Of a stretch of 5,857 nt of DNA, positions 1-5,857 are shown piece by piece (the stretch's first letter is position 1; each line of letters opens with the position of its first letter). Under the pieces are notes generated by a model that had not been told where the DNA came from, made no database searches, and worked only from the letters and a program-made list of their open reading frames with translations. The position numbers and the translations under genes are program-made. Source of the stretch: Sporichthyaceae bacterium (GTDB taxonomy: Bacteria > Actinomycetota > Actinomycetes > JACCYY01); the NCBI GenBank assembly GCA_013696235.1, contig JACCYY010000364.1, forward strand, positions 1 to 5,857. The letters run 5' to 3'.

Positions 1-1115
1 CCTCGGCCCAGCGCGCCGGCCGACGCTACGAGCGTGGTCTCCGCCATCCCGTACGACGGGTAGAACGACTCAGCGCGGAACCCAAATGGCCCGAAGCGTT
101 CGATGAAGCGGTCGAGGGTGGCGGCCCGGACCGGCTCGGCGCCGTTGATCGCCACGCTCCAGCTCGAGAGGTCGAGCTGGAGCAGGTCTGCGTCCTGGAC
201 CTTCTCAACGCACGCCTCGTAGGCGAAGTTGGGTGCGGTGCTGTGCGTCGCGGCGTACCGAGACATCGCCTGCAGCCAGCGGACCGGGCGGCGGAGGAAC
301 ACGGTTGGCGGCATGAAGACCGCATGCAGACCGACCACCGGCGCCGACAGCAGCGACCCGATGAGTCCCATGTCGTGGTACGGAGGCAACCAGCTGACCA
401 TGACCCGGCCCCGCTCGGAGGGGTAGCAGTCTCCGAGCATCGCGATGTTCTCAACCAGGTTGCCCTGGCTGATCATGACGCCATTGGGGTCGCCGGTCGA
501 CCCGGAGGTGTACTGGAGGAAGGCGATGTCGTCCGGGAGGCATTGCCGAAGTGGGATCTCGACGTCATCCTCGTGGACGTCTGCGGCCGTGGTGACAGAA
601 CCGTCGAGCGAGAGCCACGTCAGAGGCTCGTCCGCGACGCGGAAGCCATCGAGGGCCGGCCGCACCGCCTCGGTCGTCAATCCACAGCTGACCCCCGCGT
701 TCTCCGCCACCGCCTGGAGCCGGTCCATGTTGTCGCGACCGTGAAAGGGTGACGGCGGGTAGGCGGGCACGGCGATGGCGCCGGCGTACAAGCAGCCGTA
801 GAACCCGGCGAGGTACTCAAGGCCAGGAGGCGCCATCAGGAGGACGGGTTTGCCGCGGCTCACCGCTGGATTGATCTGGCTCGCGACCCGACGTGCTGCG
901 CGGCGCAGGTCGTCGTAGCTCCAGGTCACCCCATCCCCGGTGCCGTCTGCCAGAAATGTGAAGAGCGGGTCGTCCGGGCGCTCCCGGGCAGCGGCGTCGA
1001 AGGCGGCGAGATACGTCGCGTGCCGAACGATGATGACCTCCGTGTGTCGCGGTCTCGGGGCACCGAAGGTGTGGGTCGCCGCTTCGCGGAGGTGCCGAGA
1101 TCCCCATCGTCCCAC
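1..1115 (-). CDS. Fatty acyl-AMP ligase (FAAL), N-terminal part, truncated by window edge
   Basis: Predicted ANL-superfamily enzyme that activates a fatty acid with ATP to an acyl-adenylate, which FAALs normally pass to an acyl carrier protein or polyketide synthase rather than to CoA. Read from GTG 1115, 371 codons are visible and the frame is still open at base 1; FAALs are usually about 570-600 residues, so roughly the last 200 (including the C-terminal lid domain) lie outside. Seen motifs: A3 phosphate loop YTSGSTGDPNGV (about residues 202-213), the FAAL-typical WLPPYHDMGLIG (242-253), INGAEPVR (323-330) and the adenine-site YPSYGMAE (352-359). GAIAVPAYPP earlier in the protein is also typical of FAALs. 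GTG 1115 is the only plausible start upstream of the conserved domain, with a weak GAGGA 11 nt upstream. It is divergent from the glycosyltransferase. An acyl-CoA ligase is less likely given the motif set. Its acceptor is not visible; acylation of the glycan or a nearby polyketide/lipopeptide pathway are both possible. Confidence 0.9.
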   Translation of the reverse strand, partial: MGRWGSRHLREAATHTFGAPRPRHTEVIIVRHATYLAAFDAAARERPDDPLFTFLADGTGDGVTWSYDDLRRAARRVASQINPAVSRGKPVLLMAPPGLEYLAGFYGCLYAGAIAVPAYPPSPFHGRDNMDRLQAVAENAGVSCGLTTEAVRPALDGFRVADEPLTWLSLDGSVTTAADVHEDDVEIPLRQCLPDDIAFLQYTSGSTGDPNGVMISQGNLVENIAMLGDCYPSERGRVMVSWLPPYHDMGLIGSLLSAPVVGLHAVFMPPTVFLRRPVRWLQAMSRYAATHSTAPNFAYEACVEKVQDADLLQLDLSSWSVAINGAEPVRAATLDRFIERFGPFGFRAESFYPSYGMAETTLVASAGALGR

Positions 1116-1157
1116 CGACCCGCAGGTCCTCGCAGCCCGGTTGGCTAGATTCGCGGC
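1116..1157. promoter_or_regulatory. Short divergent intergenic region between FAAL and glycosyltransferase
   Basis: This 42-bp gap is the only clearly non-coding DNA in the window and must hold, or overlap with, the promoters of both outward-facing genes. On the plus strand it contains a TAGATT -10-like box (annotated separately). On the minus strand I see no convincing -10 or -35 box for the FAAL gene, so its promoter may lie inside the first codons of the glycosyltransferase gene. No operator-like inverted repeat stands out. Confidence 0.5.
1146..1151 (+). promoter_or_regulatory. -10 box (TAGATT) for a leaderless glycosyltransferase mRNA
   Basis: TAGATT matches the actinobacterial TANNNT -10 consensus and ends six bases before GTG 1158. 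With standard spacing the first transcribed base would be the G of the start codon, giving a leaderless mRNA. In support, the TAG within this box is an in-frame stop, so translation cannot begin further upstream, and the intervening bases contain no Shine-Dalgarno sequence. No good -35 hexamer is seen around 1123-1128, which is common for such promoters. The spacing is observed; transcription is inferred. Confidence 0.55.
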
Positions 1158-2096
1158 GTGCCGTGGAAACCCCTTGCCCCTCGCCGGGATCGTCGTCGCT
1201 CGGATTGGGCGACCCCGGCCGGCATCACGACACCGGTCGAGCGGGCGCAGCTCACGCGGGTCACCGTGGTCATCCCTGTGCTCGACCAGGCAGCCGAGCT
1301 CGACACCCAGCTCGGCGCCGTGACCGCGCAGCAGGTTCGTCTGCCCGTCGAGATCGTCGTTGCCGACAACGGGTCGAAGGACGGCACTGCTGCGGTCATC
1401 GCCCGATGGGAGCGGGTCGACGCGCGCGTGCGGGGACTCGACGCCTCTGCGCAGCCTGGACCCGCGGCCGCACGGAACGTCGGAGTGGCAGCGGCCGCCG
1501 GTGACGCCCTCGCCTTCTGCGACGCCGACGACGTCGTTGCGCCCGGCTGGCTCGACGCCTGCGTCGAAGCCCTCGCCGGAGCGGATGTCGTTGCTGGTGC
1601 GTTCGATTTCGGCGCGCTGAACGGCGACCAGGCCGCCGTGCCGATGGAGTACTACGCGTCCCACTTCGACTTCCTGCCAGCCGGTCTCGGCGCGAACCTC
1701 GCGGTGCGGACCGCCGCCTTTCGGGAGGTCGGGGGGTTCGACCAGACCCTGCGTGCTGGCGAGGACATCGATCTGTGCTGGCGGCTGCAGCTTCGAGGAC
1801 ATCGCTTCGAATCCGCGCCGCGGGCCGTCGTCGCCAAACGCGAACGGTCGGAGGCGCGGACACGACGTCTCCAGCTCGTGAGCTACGGGCGCCATGACGC
1901 AGTGCTGTACCGCCGCTTCCGGGGCGACGGGATGCGGCGCAACGACTGGCTGACCCTGAAGACCTACGCCTGGCTGCTGGTGAACGCGCCGCTCACCGTG
2001 GTCGGGCGGTCACGGCGCCGCACCTGGTCGCGGGCGTTCTTCCTGCGTCTCGGCCGGCTCCGTGGCTCCCTCGAGCACCGCGTCTTCTACCCGTGA
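1158..2096 (+). CDS. Family 2 glycosyltransferase (GT-A fold)
   Basis: Predicted inverting glycosyltransferase that moves a sugar from a nucleotide-sugar donor to a glycan or lipid-linked acceptor at the cytoplasmic face of the membrane. The 312-residue product starts its GT-A domain with VTVVIPVLDQ (35-44), followed by the donor-site strand EIVVADNGSKDGT (65-77), the GPAAARNVGV stretch (101-110), the metal-binding DXD as DADD (122-125), and the GED...W acceptor/catalytic segment (GED 201-203, W208). The C-terminus is basic with a hydrophobic patch (about 268-283), suited to membrane association. GTG 1158 is the first possible start after an in-frame TAG at 1146 and appears leaderless. About 33 Arg/Pro-rich residues precede the domain; no later start would keep the first strand intact. 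The gene is divergent from the FAAL and convergent with the sulfotransferase, overlapping its 3' end by 87 bp. Sugar and acceptor cannot be told from sequence. Confidence 0.92.
   Translation: MPWKPLAPRRDRRRSDWATPAGITTPVERAQLTRVTVVIPVLDQAAELDTQLGAVTAQQVRLPVEIVVADNGSKDGTAAVIARWERVDARVRGLDASAQPGPAAARNVGVAAAAGDALAFCDADDVVAPGWLDACVEALAGADVVAGAFDFGALNGDQAAVPMEYYASHFDFLPAGLGANLAVRTAAFREVGGFDQTLRAGEDIDLCWRLQLRGHRFESAPRAVVAKRERSEARTRRLQLVSYGRHDAVLYRRFRGDGMRRNDWLTLKTYAWLLVNAPLTVVGRSRRRTWSRAFFLRLGRLRGSLEHRVFYP
2010..2096. other. Tail-to-tail antisense overlap of sulfotransferase and glycosyltransferase genes
   Basis: Both genes are open to their own stop codons here: TGA at 2094-2096 on the plus strand and TGA at 2012-2010 on the minus strand. 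The 87 bp therefore encode the basic C-terminus of the glycosyltransferase and, on the other strand, the acidic, low-complexity tail of the sulfotransferase. No stem-loop terminator is apparent between them, so the two transcripts would run into each other. Confidence 0.85.
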
Positions 2097-3089
2097 CGGA
2101 TCGCGCTCGGCGGCGCGGCGCAGCTCGCCGGCCCAGCGATCGAGCCCTGGGAACTGTGCCGCCGCCGTCGCGAGTGCACGGACACCCTCCGGCGCGAGCC
2201 TGGACCGCCATCGGTCGGGTTGCTCGCTGGCTCGACGGTGAACCGCGAACCCATCCCCAGGTCGGTCGGACTCCTGCAGAAAACGTTCGGCATCGTTCCG
2301 CCACGGCAGCCCCAGCTCGTGGGCGAGTGCACTGAACCGAGGTACCGGAGCCACGCACAGGTCCTCGTGCACCACCACCACCCACTCTGCGTGCCGAGCC
2401 GCGGCGTCGAGAAGTGCGGCGGTGAGAAGGCAGACGTGCCACGCCGCGCGTGCCACCGGGTCTACCGAAGGTGGAGGACGGACGTGCCACGGCGTCAAGT
2501 AGTCCCGCTGCACGGCCGGATGCTGGTCCAGTGCGCGGTCCTGGTCCGGCAAAGCGAGCTCACGCCAGCTGCACAGCACGTTCGCCGGGTGCCGGAGGAC
2601 GACGACCACGCGTACGGGGGGGAATCGATCGACCAGCCACTCCAAGGCCAGTGGCGCGTGAACGGTCTTGACGACGACGACCGGGACGGTCGACGGCGCG
2701 TCCGGGGTCGCCCGCGGGCCGCTTGTCAACGCTGCGGCCAACCGGATTCGCGCCGAGAGCCGCCCCTGCACGGCGTGCTCGCGCTGCGACGACCCGGCGC
2801 CGGTCCACAACCGATCCACCAGCTGCCCGCGTCTCGTCGTGACGTCCGTGGACAGTCCACCCAGCGCGTCACGCCAGAGCCGCTCGTACCGGGGCGCCGG
2901 ATCTCCCGGCCGCAGCGCGGGGAACCGGCCCAATGACCGTTTCGCCACGAGTGCGCCGAGGGCTCTCTTGTCGTTGTCCGGCTCATGGAGCAGCGGGGCC
3001 CGGGCGATCTGGGCCAGGACGCGTGCGGTCCAGGTGCTACCGGATCGAGGGATCCCGGCGATCACCACGGGGCGAGCCTCGCCGGTCAC
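2010..3089 (-). CDS. PAPS-dependent sulfotransferase
   Basis: Predicted cytoplasmic sulfotransferase that moves sulfate from 3'-phosphoadenylyl sulfate (PAPS) to a hydroxyl or amino group, here most likely on a sugar or glycolipid. The 359-residue product begins with a beta strand leading into the 5'-phosphosulfate loop PRSGSTW (14-20). KTVHAP (141-146) resembles the region holding the catalytic histidine in this family, making H144 a candidate base. The 3'-phosphate site is RHPANVLCS (R166 to S174, the usual eight-residue spacing). HED (241-243) and W294 fall in the C-terminal half. GTG 3089 was chosen because it gives a GTGA overlap with the ATPase stop and places the P-loop at the expected distance from the N-terminus; no Shine-Dalgarno precedes it, suggesting translational coupling. 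The last 28 residues are acidic and proline-rich and are encoded opposite the glycosyltransferase's end. The family is secure; the substrate is unknown. Confidence 0.9.
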   Translation of the reverse strand: MTGEARPVVIAGIPRSGSTWTARVLAQIARAPLLHEPDNDKRALGALVAKRSLGRFPALRPGDPAPRYERLWRDALGGLSTDVTTRRGQLVDRLWTGAGSSQREHAVQGRLSARIRLAAALTSGPRATPDAPSTVPVVVVKTVHAPLALEWLVDRFPPVRVVVVLRHPANVLCSWRELALPDQDRALDQHPAVQRDYLTPWHVRPPPSVDPVARAAWHVCLLTAALLDAAARHAEWVVVVHEDLCVAPVPRFSALAHELGLPWRNDAERFLQESDRPGDGFAVHRRASEQPDRWRSRLAPEGVRALATAAAQFPGLDRWAGELRRAAERDPSRVEDAVLEGATEPAETQEERPRPGAAP

Positions 3090-4339
3090 CTCGGTGAGAG
3101 CAGCGCTGCCGCCGTCCCATCCGTGGGCTCGCGCTGAAACGACGTGGACTCGCTCCCGCGAGCGTCCCATCGCGCCGTGACGTGGACCGGCGACAGCTGC
3201 ATGACACCGCGCGGCGGCGGATGACGCGGTGGTCCCTCCACATCGAGGGGTGCGGCCGGGTGCCAGGGCATCTGCGTGCTCCCCCCGGGGCCGAACGCGC
3301 CGAGCCAGACGTAGTAGCGACCCTTGGGCAGCGGCAGGTTCTCGATCGTGCACCGCAGGTCGTTCTCCCCGACCCGGAGGTCGACGCTCCGCGTGAGGGT
3401 GAAGATCGGCGTCGCCGGGCCCTCGCTGACGCCGACGCACAGATCGACGGGCCCCGACATCTCCGACGCGAGCGTGAGGCCGAGCAGGAGTGGCCGCCCG
3501 GTCTCCGGCAGCGCTTCGTCGATCGAGGTGGCGCTCAGCTGCGTCATCCGCACAGGGTCGTCCAGGAGTCGGGCGAGAAGCGCTGCCTTCTCCTCCAGAC
3601 CGACGCGATACCGACCCAGCGTGTCGGCGGTAGGACCGTCGCTGCGGATCACGCCGTCGTCGAGCCACACCGTCCGCTGGCACATCGCCTCGACCGCAGC
3701 CATGTCGTGCGACACGAAGATCAAGGTGGTGCCCTGGTTCAGGACGTCCTTCATCCGCTCGAGGCAGCGCTGCTGGAAGCCGACGTCGCCCACTGCAAGC
3801 GCTTCGTCCACCAAGAGGATGTCGGGCTCGAGAAAGGCCGCGATCGAGAACCCGAGCCGCATCTGCATCCCGCTCGAGTAGAACTTGACCTGCCGGTCGA
3901 TTGCGCCGCTCAGCTCGGCGAAGTCGACGATGTCGTCGAATCGGTCCATCACCTGGCGTCGGCTGAGCCCGAGGACGGTGCCGTAGAAGAGGGCGTTCTC
4001 TCGACCGCTGAGGTCCGGGTGGATGCCGGATCGCACCTCGATCAGCGCGCCGATCCGGCCGCCGATGTCCAGCTGACCCGCGTTCGGGTGGGTGACGCCG
4101 GCCAGAACCTTCAGCAGCGTGCTCTTGCCCGATCCGTTGAGACCGATCAGCGCGACCGCTTCCCCGGGCTGCACCTCGAGCTCGACATCGCGCAGCACCC
4201 ATCGCGCCCGCCGACGCTGCCGTCGTCGGATCGCCGAAAGCGTCTCCTGGACCACGGAACGCCTCGAGTCCGGGCGGTACCGCTTCCAGATGTGCGTCGC
4301 AGACACCGAACCGGGCAGGGCTGCTTGGCTACGCGACAT
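3086..4339 (-). CDS. Polysaccharide ABC exporter ATPase with Wzt-like C-terminal domain
   Basis: Predicted ATP-binding subunit that drives export of a lipid-linked polysaccharide through the permease encoded just upstream (Wzt/TagH/RfbB type). The 417-residue product has Walker A GLNGSGKST (66-74), the family-typical IEVRSGIHPDLSGREN stretch (100-115), the ABC signature YSSGMQ (154-159), Walker B ILLVDEA (174-180) and the H-loop SHD (210-212). From about 263 to 395 there is an extra mostly beta-strand region resembling the Wzt C-terminal glycan-recognition domain; TagH- and RfbE-type proteins without it end near 250-280. An Arg-rich patch (38-46) before the first strand is common in the family. 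ATG 4339 overlaps the permease stop by 11 bp and is preceded by GGGAGG at 8-nt spacing. The 3' end overlaps the sulfotransferase start by 4 bp. The ATPase call is firm; the glycan-binding role of the extension is by analogy. Confidence 0.95.
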   Translation of the reverse strand: MSRSQAALPGSVSATHIWKRYRPDSRRSVVQETLSAIRRRQRRRARWVLRDVELEVQPGEAVALIGLNGSGKSTLLKVLAGVTHPNAGQLDIGGRIGALIEVRSGIHPDLSGRENALFYGTVLGLSRRQVMDRFDDIVDFAELSGAIDRQVKFYSSGMQMRLGFSIAAFLEPDILLVDEALAVGDVGFQQRCLERMKDVLNQGTTLIFVSHDMAAVEAMCQRTVWLDDGVIRSDGPTADTLGRYRVGLEEKAALLARLLDDPVRMTQLSATSIDEALPETGRPLLLGLTLASEMSGPVDLCVGVSEGPATPIFTLTRSVDLRVGENDLRCTIENLPLPKGRYYVWLGAFGPGGSTQMPWHPAAPLDVEGPPRHPPPRGVMQLSPVHVTARWDARGSESTSFQREPTDGTAAALLSPR

Positions 4340-5231
4340 CGGCCATGCCTCCCTCGAGTCTCTTGAACAGTGCGTAGCCGCCGACGAGCACGACAGCCGC
4401 GGTCACCGCACCGGCGCCGAGGTAGTCCCATTGGGGCGCTTGACCGAGGAGGACTGTGCGGCGGAAGCTGTCGATCACCGGCGCAACCGGGTTCAGGAAG
4501 CAGTAGGCGAGGCGAGCCCAGCCCGGGAAGAGCTCCAGCCCGTACGCGACGGGGGTGGCGAACAGCCCGATCTGCAGCAGCAACGGCAGCACGACCCGGA
4601 CATCTCGCAGGTACACGATGATCGAGGCCAGCGCGAGTGTCATGCCGGTGGTAAAAGCGATCAGGACAAGCAGCGGGACGATCGCGAGTGCAGTCGTGAC
4701 AGCCGGGGCTTGCTGCTCCACCAGGAAGAGGATGACGAGCGGCACGAGCGCCATGCCGGCGTCCACCCCCGCGACGGCGACGGCGCTCAGCGGGAAGACC
4801 TCCCGTGGGAACTGCGACTTGTTCAACAACGCCTTGTCGCTGACGATGCTGCTCCCCCCGGTGTTGAGCGCGGCCGCGAAGAACGCCCAGGGCAACAAGC
4901 CGATGTACGCGAACAGCGGATAGGGGATGCCTCCGGTGTCGACGCCCGCGACGCGGCCGAAGACGAACGTGAGAACGATCAGCAGCCCGACTGGCGTGAG
5001 CAGCGCCCAGGCGAACCCCAGGACCGACTGCTTGTACCGCACCCTGAGGTTGCGCTCGGTGATCGTGCGGACGATCTGTCGGGCCCGCCATAGATCGCCG
5101 AGGACGCGGGAGGGCCGCAATGAGCGCTGGTACGCCCACTCGTCGGCGGGCTGCTCGTTGTGAGACACCTCCGCCGTGATGAGCGTCCGGAGCCGTGCAC
5201 CCGGCGTCACCACCCGCTCGAGGTCAGTCAC
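4329..5231 (-). CDS. ABC-2 type polysaccharide export permease (Wzm/TagG-like)
   Basis: Predicted membrane subunit forming the channel for a lipid-linked polysaccharide, partner of the ATPase encoded next. The 300-residue product has a soluble N-terminus of about 65 residues. LRVRYKQSVLGFAWALLTP (62-80) is the signature of this permease family and leads into the first membrane segment. Hydrophobic stretches fall near 72-92, 105-125, 148-171, 180-205, 213-232 and 270-288, giving the usual six. KALLNKSQFPREVFPL (133-148) and LRDV (208-211), also typical of the family, are present. The length matches Wzm/TagG proteins. GTG 5231 was chosen because it overlaps the previous stop as GTGA, is preceded by GGGAGG at 5-nt spacing, and gives a family-length protein; the frame stays open upstream only as a shadow of the preceding gene. 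Confidence 0.95.
   Translation of the reverse strand: MTDLERVVTPGARLRTLITAEVSHNEQPADEWAYQRSLRPSRVLGDLWRARQIVRTITERNLRVRYKQSVLGFAWALLTPVGLLIVLTFVFGRVAGVDTGGIPYPLFAYIGLLPWAFFAAALNTGGSSIVSDKALLNKSQFPREVFPLSAVAVAGVDAGMALVPLVILFLVEQQAPAVTTALAIVPLLVLIAFTTGMTLALASIIVYLRDVRVVLPLLLQIGLFATPVAYGLELFPGWARLAYCFLNPVAPVIDSFRRTVLLGQAPQWDYLGAGAVTAAVVLVGGYALFKRLEGGMADVA
4348..4353 (-). promoter_or_regulatory. Ribosome binding site of the exporter ATPase
   Basis: GGGAGG on the minus strand lies 8 nt before ATG 4339, inside the last codons of the permease gene. It supports this start and allows initiation on the shared mRNA independently of, or coupled to, permease translation. Confidence 0.7.
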
Positions 5232-5857
5232 TCCATCCTCCCGCGCCCGAGCGCGCGCAGCGGCGATCGATGCCCGCGGGTCCGTCGAAGCCACCCCGCT
5301 CGCCCGCCCGGCACCTGGGCCAGCACGACACCGGCGAACCGGCCATGGGACCAGTCGACGATGTCGGCGGCCCGCTGCGCGTCCTCGGTGCGGGTCTTGC
5401 CGTACTCGCAGACGGCGAGGACGCCGTCGGCCATCGGAGCGAGCTCGGCGAATTCTGCGGTCGCAACGCGGCCCGCGTCCACCAGGACGACAACGCCCTC
5501 GTGGCGCAGGCCCGCGGCCACGGCCTGGGCCGGTTGGGCATCGTGGACCTGCTGCCAGTCCAGGGTCTGCACGCCGGCGACGGCCGTGTCCTGCGCCCAT
5601 CGGTCGATCGCCGCGAAACCCCCATGCTCCGGGTTCGTCTCTCGTGCATTCGGTGACTCATCCCCGTCGGCACGAGCGCGCGTGGAGAGCGCCGACGAGC
5701 CGAGCCGCAGCACGGTCACCTCGCGACCGCCTTCCGCGAAGCTCGCGGCAAGGTTTGCCACCACGATCGGGTGGATCGCCTCCTCTGCCGGCGCCGCCAG
5801 GACAAGCACCAGACCACTGCGCCCTGCTGACGGCTCACCGAGCAGCTCCTGGTGGAG
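5228..5857 (-). CDS. BY-kinase/Wzc-like ATPase domain with degraded P-loop, C-terminal part (5' truncated)
   Basis: The frame is open to the window edge, so these 209 residues are the C-terminal part of a longer protein; a GTG at 5809 exists but would remove the first strand and is not preferred. The pattern fits the cytoplasmic ATPase domain of polysaccharide co-polymerase tyrosine kinases (Wzc/CpsD, ParA/MinD-like): a hydrophobic strand (16-22), then VVANLAASFAEGGREVTVL (32-50), a Walker B-like VVVLVDAG (122-129), and ADGVLAVCEYGKTR (143-156) followed by GVVLAQVP (176-183). The P-loop position reads APAEEAIHP (22-30) and lacks any GK[ST]; the aspartate normally found in the Walker A' strand is also absent (LRLGS, 50-54). 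No tyrosine cluster ends the protein. It may therefore be a catalytically dead regulator of export or chain length. Assignment rests on fold-level pattern, not close similarity, and the missing N-terminus could hold a Wzz-type membrane domain. Confidence 0.6.
   Translation of the reverse strand, partial: LHQELLGEPSAGRSGLVLVLAAPAEEAIHPIVVANLAASFAEGGREVTVLRLGSSALSTRARADGDESPNARETNPEHGGFAAIDRWAQDTAVAGVQTLDWQQVHDAQPAQAVAAGLRHEGVVVLVDAGRVATAEFAELAPMADGVLAVCEYGKTRTEDAQRAADIVDWSHGRFAGVVLAQVPGGRAGWLRRTRGHRSPLRALGRGRME
5237..5242 (-). promoter_or_regulatory. Ribosome binding site of the exporter permease
   Basis: GGGAGG on the minus strand sits 5 nt before GTG 5231, within the final codons of the preceding gene. 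It decides this start over any reading further upstream in the same open frame. Confidence 0.75.

Noticed and set aside
483..509. Asparagine (residue 211) in place of the usual lysine in the FAAL phosphate loop, as a sign of inactivity
   Set aside because: Known FAALs of the FadD28/FadD32 type also lack the lysine at this position, and the rest of the motif set is intact, so this alone does not indicate a dead enzyme.
3148..3165. Small inverted repeat (CTCGC-TCCC-GCGAG) as a terminator or regulatory hairpin
   Set aside because: The stem is only 5 bp, has no T-tract, and lies inside the ATPase coding sequence; such repeats arise by chance in GC-rich DNA.
3090..4202. A long minus-strand open frame continuous with the sulfotransferase, which would give a 730-residue fusion protein
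   Set aside because: Its first half is Arg/Gly/Pro-rich sequence read out of frame through the ABC ATPase gene, with no recognisable domain. The sulfotransferase domain begins just after GTG 3089.
3182..4366. A 394-codon plus-strand open frame
   Set aside because: It lies wholly antisense to the ATPase gene, its translation is a low-complexity mix of charged residues with no motif, and long shadow frames are expected at this GC content.
4092..5093. A 333-codon plus-strand open frame
   Set aside because: It is antisense to the permease and the start of the ATPase gene, is rich in Asp, Glu, Arg and Gln without domain features, and the opposite strand has clear family motifs.
5232..5600. Upstream extension of the permease frame to a start at 5600
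   Set aside because: The added residues are Arg/Gly/Pro-rich read-through of the kinase-like gene in another frame; GTG 5231 has a strong ribosome binding site and gives the normal family length.

Overview
The window is high-GC DNA that is almost entirely coding. It has GTG starts, overlapping genes and a probable leaderless gene, which together point to an actinobacterium or another high-GC Actinomycetota lineage; no marker gene narrows this further. There are six protein-coding genes and no RNA genes, insertion sequences, CRISPR arrays or clear terminators. The content is a cell-surface polysaccharide or glycolipid locus.

Right part (2010-5857, minus strand): four genes in one polar, overlapping block, read right to left. 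They are (1) the 3' part of a gene resembling the ATPase/kinase domain of polysaccharide chain-length tyrosine kinases, but with a degraded P-loop; (2) a 300-residue ABC-2 type polysaccharide-export permease (Wzm/TagG type); (3) its 417-residue ATPase with a Wzt-like C-terminal extension; and (4) a 359-residue PAPS-dependent sulfotransferase. The junctions overlap by 4, 11 and 4 bp, so the proteins are probably translationally coupled.

Middle (1158-2096, plus strand): a family 2 glycosyltransferase, convergent with the sulfotransferase. The two genes share their last 87 bp on opposite strands. The glycosyltransferase has a TAGATT -10-like box placed so that transcription would start on its GTG codon.

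Left part (1-1115, minus strand): the N-terminal 371 residues of a fatty acyl-AMP ligase (FAAL), divergent from the glycosyltransferase across a 42-bp gap and cut off by the window edge.

Working model (inference): the glycosyltransferase helps build a glycan, the sulfotransferase adds sulfate, the permease/ATPase pair exports it across the membrane, and the FAAL activates a fatty acid that may acylate the same product or feed a neighbouring acyl-carrier or polyketide system. The best candidate for something new is the combination of a P-loop-less BY-kinase-like protein, a Wzm/Wzt exporter and a co-translated sulfotransferase. Each family is known; the arrangement and the substrate are not evident from sequence alone.
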